This document shows positions 28,671-37,447 of a stretch of DNA of 64,000 nt, piece by piece. Location: assembly GCA_002423025.1 (NCBI GenBank), contig DIUN01000048.1, forward strand, positions 38,407 through 102,406, in the 5' to 3' direction. Source of the DNA: Sphingomonadales bacterium UBA6157. GTDB taxonomy: Bacteria > Pseudomonadota > Alphaproteobacteria > Sphingomonadales > Sphingomonadaceae. Position 1 is the first letter of the stretch; each line of letters begins with the position of its first letter. The notes under the pieces are model-generated. The model was not told where the DNA came from, searched no databases, and was given only the letters and a program-made list of their open reading frames with translations. Both the position numbers and the translations under genes were made by a program.

Positions 28671-31600
28671 ATGGCCAGGAACCAGACCATCGAAGCCGCT
28701 GCAGACTCTGCGGCGCAGCTTACCCGCCCCGGCCGGCTGGCCGGCAAGGTAGCGCTCATCACCGGTGCTGCCGGCAACCTCGGGCAGTCCATCGTGCGCC
28801 GCTACCTGGAGGAGGGCGCCACCGTGGTGCTCTCCGGCCGGGATCAGGCGCGGACGGATGCGGCGCGGGAGGCTGCGCTGGCTGATACCGGCCTGCCGCC
28901 CGAGCGCGCCTCGACCGTGGTGATCGATGGCGCTGATGCGGAATCGGCGCGGGCCGGGCTTGCCGCTGTGGTGGCACGCCATGGCCGGCTCGATGTGCTG
29001 GTCAACAATGCCGGTTCGGCCGGCCCCAAGCAGCCGCTGGAGAACCTGCCGCTGACCATGGCCGACCTGGCCGCGCTGCAGAAGGCCGGCAGCACCGATA
29101 GCGAGACGGTGGGCGATGCCGCCCGCAACATCATGGTGGTGGCATGGAACATGGTGCGCGCTGCCGCGGCCTCGATGGGCGCTGGCGGTTCCATCATCAA
29201 CGTTTCCACCATCTTCAGCCGCACGGACTATTATGCCCGTGCTGCCTACACCGTGCCCAAGGCCGCGCTCAATGCGCTCTCCCGCGAGATGGCGGTGGAG
29301 CTCGGCGTGCACGGCATTCGCGTCAACCTGCTGTTTCCGGGGCCGATTGCCAGCGAGCGCATCCGCAACGTGTTCGCCGCCATGGACAATTTGCGCGGCG
29401 ATGCTCCGGGCGCCACGGCCAGCCATTTCTTCAACTTGATGGCGCTGGAACGCAGTGTCGACGGCGCGCCCAAGGCCAAGACCTTCCCGACGCCGGCGGA
29501 TATTGCCAACACCTGCGTGTTCCTGGGCTCGGATGAGTCCGCGGCGTTCAGTGGCCATGATTTCGAGGTGACGCATGGCATGGCCGTGCCGCAGGAATCG
29601 CGCTCGACGTTTGTGTCCCGCCCCACCATGCGCTCGATCGACGGTGCTGGCCTTGGCGTGCTGGTGACCGCCGGCAGCCAGATCGAGGATGCCATGGCGC
29701 TGGCCCGAGTGCAGGCTGAATGCGGCGCCGAGGTGCTGCTCGGCTTCCACCAGCTTTCCGCCGCCGAGGATGCGATGGAGCGGCTGGCCGGCACGCCGCG
29801 CATCGAGGTGGCGCATTTTCCACGGCATGACCATGTCGTGATGGATGCGGTGCTGGAGGATTTCACCAGCCGCGTGGTTCCGCTCAATGGCGCGCTTATC
29901 CTGCCGACGCGGCCCGCGGGCTATTTTGCCGGCAAGCTGGATGAGGTGACGGATGCGCTCGTGGAGCGTTTCGTGGACGATGAGCTTGAGGCCAACATCG
30001 CGGTGGCGCGGACGCTCAGCCGCTACTGGAAGGGCCAGAGGGGCCTGCTCCATGAGCCGCGCTTCGTGTTCGTTTCCAACGGTGATGATGGCACCGGCAA
30101 CTATTACGCCAATGTGCTGCGCGCTGCGCTTGAGGAGTTGATCCGCATCTGGCGCGACGAGAGCATCGTGGATGTGAACCATGGCCGGCGAGACAAGCCG
30201 GAATGGGGCCACCAGCTCATCCGCTACACCAACAAGGACAGCGAGAACCTTGCCTTTGCCGGCGGCCATTGTGCCCGCATCGTGCTCAAGGAGCGCCGCA
30301 TCGAGCAGATCAACCTCTATCTCCCGGAAAGCATCGCGGATGCCACCGGCGCCAAGCGCGCCATGGCCGGTGCTGCGGAGAACATCACCGGGTTGCACCT
30401 TGGCAAGGTGGCGCTGATCACGGGCGGCTCTGCGGGTATCGGCGGGCAGGTGGCGCGTCTGCTGGCGCTGGCCGGGGCCAAGGTGATGATGGTGGCGCGG
30501 CGCGAGAGCGAACTGGCGGCCGCGCGGGCGCGCATCGTCGGCGAGCTGGAGGATATCGGCTTCTCAGGGGTGGAGCGCCGGGTGCGGACGCTGGCCGATG
30601 TCGATGTGGCTGATGTGAAGAGCCTGCAGCGCGCCGTGGACGAGACAATCAAGGCCTTTGGGCGGATCGATTATCTCATCAACAATGCCGGCGTATCGGG
30701 CGCAGAGGAGATGGCTGTTGATATGGATGTGAGCGCCTGGCGAAACACCCAGGCCGCCAACCTCATCTCGAACTATGCGCTGATGCACATGGTGGTGCCG
30801 ATGATGAAGGCGCAGGGTTCTGGCTATATCCTGAATGTTTCCAGCTACTTCGGTGGCGAGAAGTTCCTCGCCGTGAGCTATCCCAACCGCACCGACTATG
30901 CCGTTTCCAAGGCCGGCCAGCGCGCGATGGTGGAGAGCATGGCGCGCCATCTCGGACCGGAAGTGCAGATCAACGCCATCGCGCCGGGTCCGGTGGATGG
31001 TGACAGGCTGGCCGGGCTGGGTGGCAAGCCCGGGCTGTTCGAGCGGCGCGGACGGCTCATCCTGGAGAACAAGCGGCTCAATGCCGTGCATGCCGCGACC
31101 ATCAAGGCGATCCGCCGCGGCGAGAAGGTGGAGGACATCCTCAAGCGGCTCTCGCGCAACGACACAGTGCAGCTCTCGCACGACAAGAGCGTACCGGCCG
31201 AGTTGCGGGAACTGGCGCTGACCTGCGCGCGGGAAGGTGATGAGACCTGCTGCTGGGACCGCTACCTGCTCACGCCGATGATCGCGGCCAAGCTCGTCAA
31301 GCGGTTGCGCCTCGGCGGCTATTTCCTCGGCAGCGACTGGGCGAGCAAGCCGGACGAGGGCTGGCTGCTGCGGATGCCCCCCGATGACCAGCCCTGGCTG
31401 CCGGCAGCGCAGATTGCGCGCGAGGCGGGCAAGGTGCGCTCAGGCGTGCTCTCCAAGCTGCACCTCGGCAAGATGCCGACGGAAGGCGAAGTGGCACAGG
31501 CGACGGTGTTTTTCCTCGCTGATCGTGCCGTTTCGGGCGAGACGTTCATGCCCTCGGGCGGCCTCAACGTGGAGCGCTCCACGACCGAGCGCGAGCTGTT

Positions 31601-32357
31601 CGGCAGCCCCAAGCAGGAGCGGCTCGACCAGATGGCCGGCAAGACAGTGTGGCTGATCGGCGAACACCTGACCGATTACCTTGCGGAAAGCGCCCGCCAG
31701 TTCCTGGCCTGCAACGTGGCGCGGATCGTGCTGCTCACGCGCACGGCCGAGGGCGCATCGGCACTGGCTGCGGCTATCGGCGTGGCGGGCGAGGCGCGCG
31801 TGGAAACGCTGGTGATGGGCGATGACACCGAGGCCAGCATCGATACGGCGCTGGCGAACTGGGGCCACCCGACGACGGTGGTTTCAACCCCGCTCAAGCC
31901 GTTGCCGGATGCGCTGTTCGAGGGCGCCAACCCACTCGACGCCGCCGGCTTTGCTGATGTGGTGGAGACGAACCTGACGCACCACTTCCGCGTCTCCCGC
32001 AAGATCTCGCTTTATGATGGCTGCCAGCTGGTGCTTGTATCGCCCGATGTGCCGATGGGCGCGGCGGGCGGCAGCGGCGGGCCGGCCTTCGCGCTGGCCA
32101 ACTTCGTCAAGACGACGCTCCACGCCTTCACCGCCACGCTGGCCGTGGAGAATGAGCGGCTGGTGCATGATGTGCCGGTCAACCAGATCAACCTGACGCG
32201 CCGCGTGAGCTCGGAGGAGCCGCGCAACCGGGCCGAGCATGAGGAAGAGGTGAAGCGCTTCGCCCGTGCGGTGCTGCTGGCCGGGGCCCCGCTGCCGGAT
32301 GCCGAGGATTCGCGCTACCGGGCGCGCATCTATCGCGGCATGGCGATCACCGTTTGA
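28671..32357 (+). CDS. mcr: bifunctional malonyl-CoA reductase (3-hydroxypropionate-forming)
   Basis: A 1228-residue protein matching Chloroflexus Mcr (1219 aa) over its length. Mcr reduces malonyl-CoA to malonate semialdehyde in the C-terminal half and to 3-hydroxypropionate in the N-terminal half, using NADPH. It is a tandem of two short-chain dehydrogenase modules. The first has ITGAAGNLGQS near residue 30 and Tyr193/Lys197 in YTVPK. The second has ITGGSAGIGGQ near 583 and Tyr743/Lys747 in YAVSK. Shared landmarks with Chloroflexus Mcr include INVSTIFSR, LNVSSYFGGEK, LANFVKTTLHAFTATLAVE and the C-terminus AITV. The ATG follows pcs by 11 bp with a GAACTGAGC leader, so they are co-transcribed. 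The products of the two genes form a direct malonyl-CoA to propionyl-CoA route. Confidence 0.92.
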   Translation: MARNQTIEAAADSAAQLTRPGRLAGKVALITGAAGNLGQSIVRRYLEEGATVVLSGRDQARTDAAREAALADTGLPPERASTVVIDGADAESARAGLAAVVARHGRLDVLVNNAGSAGPKQPLENLPLTMADLAALQKAGSTDSETVGDAARNIMVVAWNMVRAAAASMGAGGSIINVSTIFSRTDYYARAAYTVPKAALNALSREMAVELGVHGIRVNLLFPGPIASERIRNVFAAMDNLRGDAPGATASHFFNLMALERSVDGAPKAKTFPTPADIANTCVFLGSDESAAFSGHDFEVTHGMAVPQESRSTFVSRPTMRSIDGAGLGVLVTAGSQIEDAMALARVQAECGAEVLLGFHQLSAAEDAMERLAGTPRIEVAHFPRHDHVVMDAVLEDFTSRVVPLNGALILPTRPAGYFAGKLDEVTDALVERFVDDELEANIAVARTLSRYWKGQRGLLHEPRFVFVSNGDDGTGNYYANVLRAALEELIRIWRDESIVDVNHGRRDKPEWGHQLIRYTNKDSENLAFAGGHCARIVLKERRIEQINLYLPESIADATGAKRAMAGAAENITGLHLGKVALITGGSAGIGGQVARLLALAGAKVMMVARRESELAAARARIVGELEDIGFSGVERRVRTLADVDVADVKSLQRAVDETIKAFGRIDYLINNAGVSGAEEMAVDMDVSAWRNTQAANLISNYALMHMVVPMMKAQGSGYILNVSSYFGGEKFLAVSYPNRTDYAVSKAGQRAMVESMARHLGPEVQINAIAPGPVDGDRLAGLGGKPGLFERRGRLILENKRLNAVHAATIKAIRRGEKVEDILKRLSRNDTVQLSHDKSVPAELRELALTCAREGDETCCWDRYLLTPMIAAKLVKRLRLGGYFLGSDWASKPDEGWLLRMPPDDQPWLPAAQIAREAGKVRSGVLSKLHLGKMPTEGEVAQATVFFLADRAVSGETFMPSGGLNVERSTTERELFGSPKQERLDQMAGKTVWLIGEHLTDYLAESARQFLACNVARIVLLTRTAEGASALAAAIGVAGEARVETLVMGDDTEASIDTALANWGHPTTVVSTPLKPLPDALFEGANPLDAAGFADVVETNLTHHFRVSRKISLYDGCQLVLVSPDVPMGAAGGSGGPAFALANFVKTTLHAFTATLAVENERLVHDVPVNQINLTRRVSSEEPRNRAEHEEEVKRFARAVLLAGAPLPDAEDSRYRARIYRGMAITV

Positions 32358-32439
32358 GTTAGGGCGCACAGCTTTCGTCACTATCACAATGCGAGACTTG
32401 ATTGCTGTGCGATGCTTGGCATCCCCTAGTCTCAGTCTA

Positions 32440-32470
32440 GCATCCCTCCCTTGTTCAAAGGGAGGGATGC
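32440..32470 (+). promoter_or_regulatory. perfect hairpin burying the ribosome binding site of the 32471 gene
   Basis: A 13-bp perfect stem (32440-32452 with 32458-32470) with loop GTTCA ends at the base before the ATG at 32471. The 3' arm contains the purine-rich AAGGGAGGG, the only good Shine-Dalgarno for this gene. No T-run follows on either strand, so an ordinary terminator is unlikely. It could act as a translational switch. Confidence 0.7.
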
Positions 32471-33481
32471 ATGGCTGGCAGAATGTCGCGTATTGGCCAC
32501 ATGGTCATGGGGGCTGCGATGCTTGCAGCCACGTCAGCCACCGCGCAGGATTCGCTGGTTCGCGAAAAATGGTGGCCCTCCGAATTCGGCGCAGATGACC
32601 AGATCGGCGCCGCAAACCGGCTGACAGCCGCCAAGGTACTGGAAGCCGCTGCGCTCATCCGCACCGGTACTGTGGTCGACCTCGGACGTGTCGTCGAGGA
32701 GGACATGCCGCTGTTCGCCCTGACGCCATTCAAGCGGCAATACCGGCTCGTGATTCCCGGCGCTCCCAGCTACGGCCCAATGGGTGAAAACGCTCTTGTA
32801 TGGAACGAGGACCATGTCTCGGGTGAGATTACCCAGAACGGTACGCAGTTCGATTCGCTCGCGCACATGGGGACGCTTTACAAGGACTCCGATGGTAGCA
32901 GCGAGGTCCGTTACTACAACGGGCACAAGCAGAGCGAGATTGGCGATGGCCATGGCTTCAAGAAGCTTGGCGTTGAGCATGCACCGCCGATCTTCACACG
33001 TGGCGTGCTGGTCGATATTGCCGCCGCGATCGCACCGCGCGTGCTTGACGTGGGGGATGCAATCGAGATTGCCGACATCGAAAAGGCGCTTGCTCTGCAG
33101 GGCATGAAGGCTGCTGACATAAAGCCCGGCGACGCGTTGTTCATCCACACCGGCTGGGGGCGCTACTGGAAGACCGACAATGCCAAGTTCAACAGTGGCA
33201 TCCCGGGCTTGTCACCGGCCGCCGGGGACTGGATTGTCAAGAAGAAGGTCGTTCTGGTCGGTACCGACAATTGGGGCGTGGAGGCAATTCCGGACAAGGG
33301 CGGTCGGTTGTTTGCTCCCAACCATCAGAAATTTCTTGTCGAGAATGGCATTTACATAATGGAAAATATGAATTTTTCCGGGCTGATTGCCAAGAAGGCA
33401 CACAGCTTCGCCTTTGCTTTTGGCGCAGTCCCTTTCAAGGGCGCTACCGGTTCGCCGGCCCGCCCAATGGCAATTTTCTAG
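32471..33481 (+). CDS. exported cyclase-family (kynurenine formamidase-like) protein
   Basis: A 336-residue metal-dependent hydrolase of the cyclase family. A signal peptide (about 1-26, MVMGAAMLAATSATAQ) suggests a periplasmic location. The family metal-binding region appears as NGTQFDSLAHMG near residues 122-133, followed by PGDALFIHTGWGRYW near 217. Homologues hydrolyse N-formyl or cyclic amide substrates, but the bacterial exported branch is mostly uncharacterised. It is the first gene of the run leading into the amn genes (20-bp gap to amnB). A hydrolase acting on a precursor of 2-aminophenol would fit, but this is only inference. Translation may be controlled by the preceding hairpin. 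Confidence 0.82.
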   Translation: MAGRMSRIGHMVMGAAMLAATSATAQDSLVREKWWPSEFGADDQIGAANRLTAAKVLEAAALIRTGTVVDLGRVVEEDMPLFALTPFKRQYRLVIPGAPSYGPMGENALVWNEDHVSGEITQNGTQFDSLAHMGTLYKDSDGSSEVRYYNGHKQSEIGDGHGFKKLGVEHAPPIFTRGVLVDIAAAIAPRVLDVGDAIEIADIEKALALQGMKAADIKPGDALFIHTGWGRYWKTDNAKFNSGIPGLSPAAGDWIVKKKVVLVGTDNWGVEAIPDKGGRLFAPNHQKFLVENGIYIMENMNFSGLIAKKAHSFAFAFGAVPFKGATGSPARPMAIF

Positions 33482-33500
33482 CAACAGGGAGCGCAGGATC

Positions 33501-34394
33501 ATGACCAAGGGCAGCATCGTCGCCGGCTTCATCGCGCCGCACCCGCCGCACCTCGTTTATGCAGAGAATCCGCCGCAGAACGAGCCACGCTCGGAGGGCG
33601 GGTGGGAGCCGCTGCGCTGGGCCTATGAGCGCGCCCGCGCCAGCCTGGAAGCGCTGAAGCCTGACGTGCTGCTGGTGCATTCGCCGCACTGGCAGACGCT
33701 TGTGGGGCACCACTTTTTGGGCGTTCCCAAGCTCTCCGGCCGCTCGGTGGATCCAATTTTCCCCAATCTGTTCCGCTACAACTTTGATCTCGATGTCGAT
33801 GTCGAGCTTGCCGAGGCCTGTTGTGCCGAAGCGCGCGCGATGGGCCTTGAGTCGAAGATGATGCGCAATCCCGGTTTTCGCGTCGATTATGGCACCATAA
33901 CCACGCTGCACATGATCCGGCCGCAATGGGATATTCCGGTGGTCGGTATCTCGGCCAACAATTCACCATATTATCTCACGCTGGATGAAGGCGTGGACGA
34001 GATGATCAAGCTGGGCGAGGCGACGCGCCGCGCCATCGAGGCAAGCGGCAAGCGTGCCGTACTCCTCTGCTCCAACACGTTCTCGCATTGGCATTTCCAT
34101 GAAGAACCGGCGCTGCCTGAGGACATGACCAAGGAGCATCCGCAAAGCTATGCGGGCTACAAGTGGGACATGCGGATCATCGAGCTATTGCGCCGCGGTG
34201 AGGTGGAGGAGGTGATGCGGTTGTTCCCGCAATGGGTGGAGGAAGCCTTTGCGGAAGTGAAGTCCGGCGCCTTTCCCTGGATGCTTTCGGCCATGGGTTT
34301 CCCAAAGACACCCGCGGAACTGCACGGCTATGGCACGGTGATCGGCACCGGCAATGCCGTGATGGAATGGAATCTCGAAGCAGCGGGAGCCTGA
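33501..34394 (+). CDS. amnB: 2-aminophenol 1,6-dioxygenase, catalytic (beta) subunit
   Basis: A 297-residue class III (LigB-type) extradiol dioxygenase subunit. It matches AmnB of Pseudomonas in AGFIAPHPPHLVYAENPP, VHSPHWQTLVGHHFLGVP, NPGFRVDYGTITTLHMI and EEAFAEVKSGAFPWM. The N-terminal His of PHPPH, a His in SPHW and a C-terminal Glu are the expected Fe(II) ligands. It opens 2-aminophenol between C1 and C6 to 2-aminomuconic 6-semialdehyde. The ATG at 33501 has an AGGA ribosome binding site. The frame is open earlier but overlaps the previous gene. amnA follows after 4 bp. Related substrates such as substituted aminophenols are possible. Confidence 0.92.
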   Translation: MTKGSIVAGFIAPHPPHLVYAENPPQNEPRSEGGWEPLRWAYERARASLEALKPDVLLVHSPHWQTLVGHHFLGVPKLSGRSVDPIFPNLFRYNFDLDVDVELAEACCAEARAMGLESKMMRNPGFRVDYGTITTLHMIRPQWDIPVVGISANNSPYYLTLDEGVDEMIKLGEATRRAIEASGKRAVLLCSNTFSHWHFHEEPALPEDMTKEHPQSYAGYKWDMRIIELLRRGEVEEVMRLFPQWVEEAFAEVKSGAFPWMLSAMGFPKTPAELHGYGTVIGTGNAVMEWNLEAAGA

Positions 34395-34398
34395 GCGC

Positions 34399-35205
34399 AT
34401 GACGGTGGTTTCCGCTTTTCTCGTGACTGGTAGCCCTTTGCCGATGCTGCGGCCCGATAACCCGGCGTGGGCGCCGCTGGCGCAGGGTTATGCACGCGCA
34501 GCCGAGGCACTGTCAGCCTCGAAGCCGGATGCAATCCTGCTCTACTCCACGCAGTGGATTGCTGTGCTCGACCAGCTTTGGCAGACGCGGCCTCATTCAC
34601 TCGGCACGCATGTTGACGAGAATTGGTATGAATTCGGCGATTTGCCCGTTGATATCCGTGTCGATGTGCCGCTCGCCAAGGCCTGCATAGACGGCTGCGC
34701 CAGCATCGGCGTCAGCGCCAAGCCCGTCGATTATCAAGATTTTCCCATTGATACCGGCACAATCGTGGCGGACACGATGCTCAACACTCTGCGCGTCCCG
34801 CTCGTGATCGCGGCCAACAATGTCTATCATGATTTTGCTTCGACCGAGCGCATGGCGGCGATGGCGGTGGCCGTAGCTGCCGGGCAGGGCAAGCGCGTCG
34901 CAGTCGTTGGCGTGGGTGGCCTGTCCGGGGCCTATTTCGACCGAAGCATCGACATAGCCACAGACCATGTGCGTCACCCAGCGGACGACGCAGCAAATCG
35001 TGCTTTTCTCGATGCACTGTGCGCCGGCTCCGATGCAGCTCGCGCAGCAGTGGGCGCATTTGCCAGCGCCACGAAGGCAGACATGGGCATGAAACATCTG
35101 GCCTGGGTGCTGGGCGGCACAGGTGGTTTTTCGGGCGCGAAAGTGCATGGCTATGGTGCGACCTACGGCGCCGGGGCCGCTGTGGTCGAATTTGTATTGG
35201 CCTGA
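34399..35205 (+). CDS. amnA: 2-aminophenol 1,6-dioxygenase, alpha subunit
   Basis: A 268-residue LigB-fold partner of AmnB. It matches AmnA in MTVVSAFLVTGSPLPML, LLYSTQWIAVLDQLW, DENWYEFGDL, DFPIDTGTI and KRVAVVGVGGLSGAYF. As in known AmnA, the iron-binding His residues of the beta subunit are replaced (TGSPLP, STQW), so this subunit is structural. It starts 4 bp after amnB and is followed 3 bp later by the GTG of amnC. The two subunits form the heterotetrameric enzyme. Confidence 0.92.
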   Translation: MTVVSAFLVTGSPLPMLRPDNPAWAPLAQGYARAAEALSASKPDAILLYSTQWIAVLDQLWQTRPHSLGTHVDENWYEFGDLPVDIRVDVPLAKACIDGCASIGVSAKPVDYQDFPIDTGTIVADTMLNTLRVPLVIAANNVYHDFASTERMAAMAVAVAAGQGKRVAVVGVGGLSGAYFDRSIDIATDHVRHPADDAANRAFLDALCAGSDAARAAVGAFASATKADMGMKHLAWVLGGTGGFSGAKVHGYGATYGAGAAVVEFVLA

Positions 35206-35208
35206 ACT

Positions 35209-36657
35209 GTGAAGCAATTCCGCAATTTCATCGGCGGCGCTTTCGTGGAGAGCGGTCGCTGTTTCGATGATGTGAACCCGGCTAGCGGAGCGCTGATCGG
35301 CAAGGTGCACGAGGCCGATACTGCCATGATCGATGAAGCCGTGGCGGCTGGGCGGGCAGCTTTGAATGGCGATTGGGGCGCGACTTCGGCCGAGGCGCGC
35401 GCCGCGGTGATGGATCGCATTGCCGATGGCATCGACGCGCGGTCGAGCGAGTTCGTGGCTGCCGAGGTGGCGGACACCGGGCGACCGCTCAGCGTTGCCG
35501 AGGTGCTCGATGTGCCGCGCGGCGCGGCGAATTTTCGAACGTTCGCGGCGCTGTTGCGTGCCGATGGCGGCGAAAGCTTCGAGACTTCGGGGCCGGGTCG
35601 CGGCGCGATCAATTATTCCATCCGTCGGCCGCTTGGCGTGGTCGCGGCGATCACCCCATGGAACCTGCCCTTGCTGTCGATGAGCTGGAAGTCCGCGCCC
35701 GCGCTGGCGTGCGGTAACGCTGTGGTGGCCAAGCCCTCAGAGGAAACGCCAGCGACGGCAACATTGTTGGCAGAGGTGATGCACGCGGCGGGACTGCCGG
35801 CTGGAGCTTTCAACGTTGTCCACGGCTTTGGCGAGGGATCGGCAGGGGAGGCGCTGACAGCACACCCGGGTATCGATGCCATCAGTTTCACCGGCGAAAC
35901 GGCGACAGGCGAAGCAATCATGCGCGCTGCAGCCAAGGGAGTGCGGCCCGTTTCATTCGAGCTTGGCGGCAAGAACGCAGCGTTGGTGTTTGCTGATTGC
36001 GATTTCGAGGCGGCGGTGGCGGGCGTGGCGCGGTCGAGCTTTTTCAACACGGGTCAGGTTTGCCTGTGCACTGAGCGAGTTTATGTCGAGCGGGCGATCT
36101 ACACGTCTTTTGTCGAGGCGCTGGCCAAGGCGGCCCGCACCCTGCGCATCGGCGACCCTCTCGATCGAGGGACGACAATGGGCCCGCTGAGTTCCGAGAC
36201 GCACCGGCGGCGCGTGCTGGCCTATTATGATCTTGCCAAGGCTGAGGGAGCCGAGATCGTGATTGGCGGTGGCGTGCCCGAAGGCCCCGGCCTGGTGACA
36301 GGTGCCTATGTGGAGCCGACGATTTGGACCGGGCTGGGCAATGACGCGCGCTGCGTTCAGGAGGAGGTGTTCGGGCCTGTTTGCCATGTCATGCCTTTCG
36401 ATAGTGAAGATGAGGCGGTCATGCTGGCGAATGACAGCCGCTTCGGCTTGGCCGCTTCCATCTGGACACGCGATGTGAGCCGGGCAGCGCGTGTCGCCGG
36501 GCAAGTCAATGTTGGCCTGACTTGGGTGAACTGTTGGTTCTTGAGAGACTTGCGGACACCATTTGGCGGCTCGGGCCTCTCCGGCATCGGACGCGAAGGT
36601 GGCCGGCATTCTTTTGAATTCTATTCCGAAGTCCGGAATGTGTGCCTGGCGCTGTAA
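35209..36657 (+). CDS. amnC: 2-aminomuconic 6-semialdehyde dehydrogenase
   Basis: A 482-residue NAD-dependent aldehyde dehydrogenase that oxidises 2-aminomuconic semialdehyde to 2-aminomuconate. The NAD-binding ITPWNLPLLSMSWK is near residue 147. The catalytic Glu lies in FELGGKNAALVF near 246, and the catalytic Cys in FFNTGQVCLCTERVYVE near 284. NCWFLRDLRTPFGGSGLSGIGREGG near the C-terminus is typical of the 2-hydroxymuconic/2-aminomuconic semialdehyde branch. The start is GTG at 35209, 3 bp after the amnA stop, with a weak ribosome binding site. It is the third gene of the plus-strand amn run. Confidence 0.9.
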   Translation: MKQFRNFIGGAFVESGRCFDDVNPASGALIGKVHEADTAMIDEAVAAGRAALNGDWGATSAEARAAVMDRIADGIDARSSEFVAAEVADTGRPLSVAEVLDVPRGAANFRTFAALLRADGGESFETSGPGRGAINYSIRRPLGVVAAITPWNLPLLSMSWKSAPALACGNAVVAKPSEETPATATLLAEVMHAAGLPAGAFNVVHGFGEGSAGEALTAHPGIDAISFTGETATGEAIMRAAAKGVRPVSFELGGKNAALVFADCDFEAAVAGVARSSFFNTGQVCLCTERVYVERAIYTSFVEALAKAARTLRIGDPLDRGTTMGPLSSETHRRRVLAYYDLAKAEGAEIVIGGGVPEGPGLVTGAYVEPTIWTGLGNDARCVQEEVFGPVCHVMPFDSEDEAVMLANDSRFGLAASIWTRDVSRAARVAGQVNVGLTWVNCWFLRDLRTPFGGSGLSGIGREGGRHSFEFYSEVRNVCLAL

Positions 36658-36679
36658 GCGCTTGAGTTGGGATGATGGC

Positions 36680-37441
36680 ATGATTGATGTAGCAGCGGCG
36701 GCTGAGCGGCTCGATTTGGCAGCATTGGAGGCGCGGGCTGTTCCTCAGTTTGGTGCGGGGCTCGATCTCTCAACGGCTTATCGTGTGCAAAAGGCCTTGA
36801 TGGCGCGGCGGTTTGCGCGCGGAGAAAAGCGCATCGGCATGAAGATGGGCTTCACCAGCCGTGCCAAGATGCTGCAGATGGGCGTTGAGGACCTGATCCA
36901 CGGAACACTTACAGATGCAATGCTCGTGCGGGATGGCGGCGTGCTGGAGCTGTCGCGATTTATCCACCCGCGTGTCGAGCCGGAAATCGCCTTTCTCATG
37001 GGCAAGTCGCTTGCTGGTATCGTCAGCCTTGAGCAAGCGCGTGATGCCGTTGTGGCCGTGGCGCCGGCCATGGAGATCATCGATTCCCGCTTTGCCGATT
37101 TCCGTTTCAGCCTCTCCGATGTGGTGGCGGATAACAGTTCCTCTGCCGCGCTGGTCGTGGGGCGTTGGCAACGGCAATTTGGCGAAATTGGCGATATCGC
37201 GATGACGCTGATGTTTGATGATGATGTCGTCCAGGCTGGTACAAGCGCTGCTATTCTGGGCAATCCCTTCGAGGCACTGGTAGCAGCAGCGCGGTTGGCA
37301 GCGCTTCAGGGCGGTGCCGTCGAGGCGGGTGATATTGTGCTGGCGGGCGCGGCGACGGCGGCCCAGCCTCTGCTGCCGGGCATAACCGTGAAGGTTGCGG
37401 CCGAGGGGCTGGGCGAGGCGAGCTTTGCCACGACGCCCTGA
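36680..37441 (+). CDS. amnE: 4-oxalocrotonate decarboxylase
   Basis: A 253-residue member of the FAH-fold hydratase/decarboxylase family. It resembles XylI/AmnE in GMKMGFTSRAKMLQMGVED, HPRVEPEIAFLMGK with the metal-binding Glu residues, MEIIDSRFADFRFSLSDVVADN and AGAATAAQPLLPG. It would turn 4-oxalocrotonate into 2-oxopent-4-enoate with CO2 release, the step after 2-aminomuconate deamination. The ATG at 36680 is chosen; the frame is open upstream into amnC. A 2-oxopent-4-enoate hydratase is the main alternative, since the two enzymes are paralogous. It converges with the NTF2-like gene 6 bp away. Confidence 0.82.
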   Translation: MIDVAAAAERLDLAALEARAVPQFGAGLDLSTAYRVQKALMARRFARGEKRIGMKMGFTSRAKMLQMGVEDLIHGTLTDAMLVRDGGVLELSRFIHPRVEPEIAFLMGKSLAGIVSLEQARDAVVAVAPAMEIIDSRFADFRFSLSDVVADNSSSAALVVGRWQRQFGEIGDIAMTLMFDDDVVQAGTSAAILGNPFEALVAAARLAALQGGAVEAGDIVLAGAATAAQPLLPGITVKVAAEGLGEASFATTP

Positions 37442-37447
37442 AGCGGA

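Noticed and set aside
28608..30398. A 596-codon minus-strand open frame inside mcr.
   Set aside because: It is antisense to the malonyl-CoA reductase and has biased shadow composition without motifs.
32440..32470. Reading the hairpin before the cyclase gene as the intrinsic terminator of pcs-mcr.
   Set aside because: There is no T-run on either strand and the stem contains the next gene's ribosome binding site, so a translational role fits better. Partial termination cannot be excluded.
36680..37441. Calling this gene a 2-oxopent-4-enoate hydratase.
   Set aside because: Local matches (GMKMGFTSRAKM, EPEIAFLMGK) are closer to 4-oxalocrotonate decarboxylase, and the amn context needs that step. 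The paralogues are similar, so the alternative stays possible.
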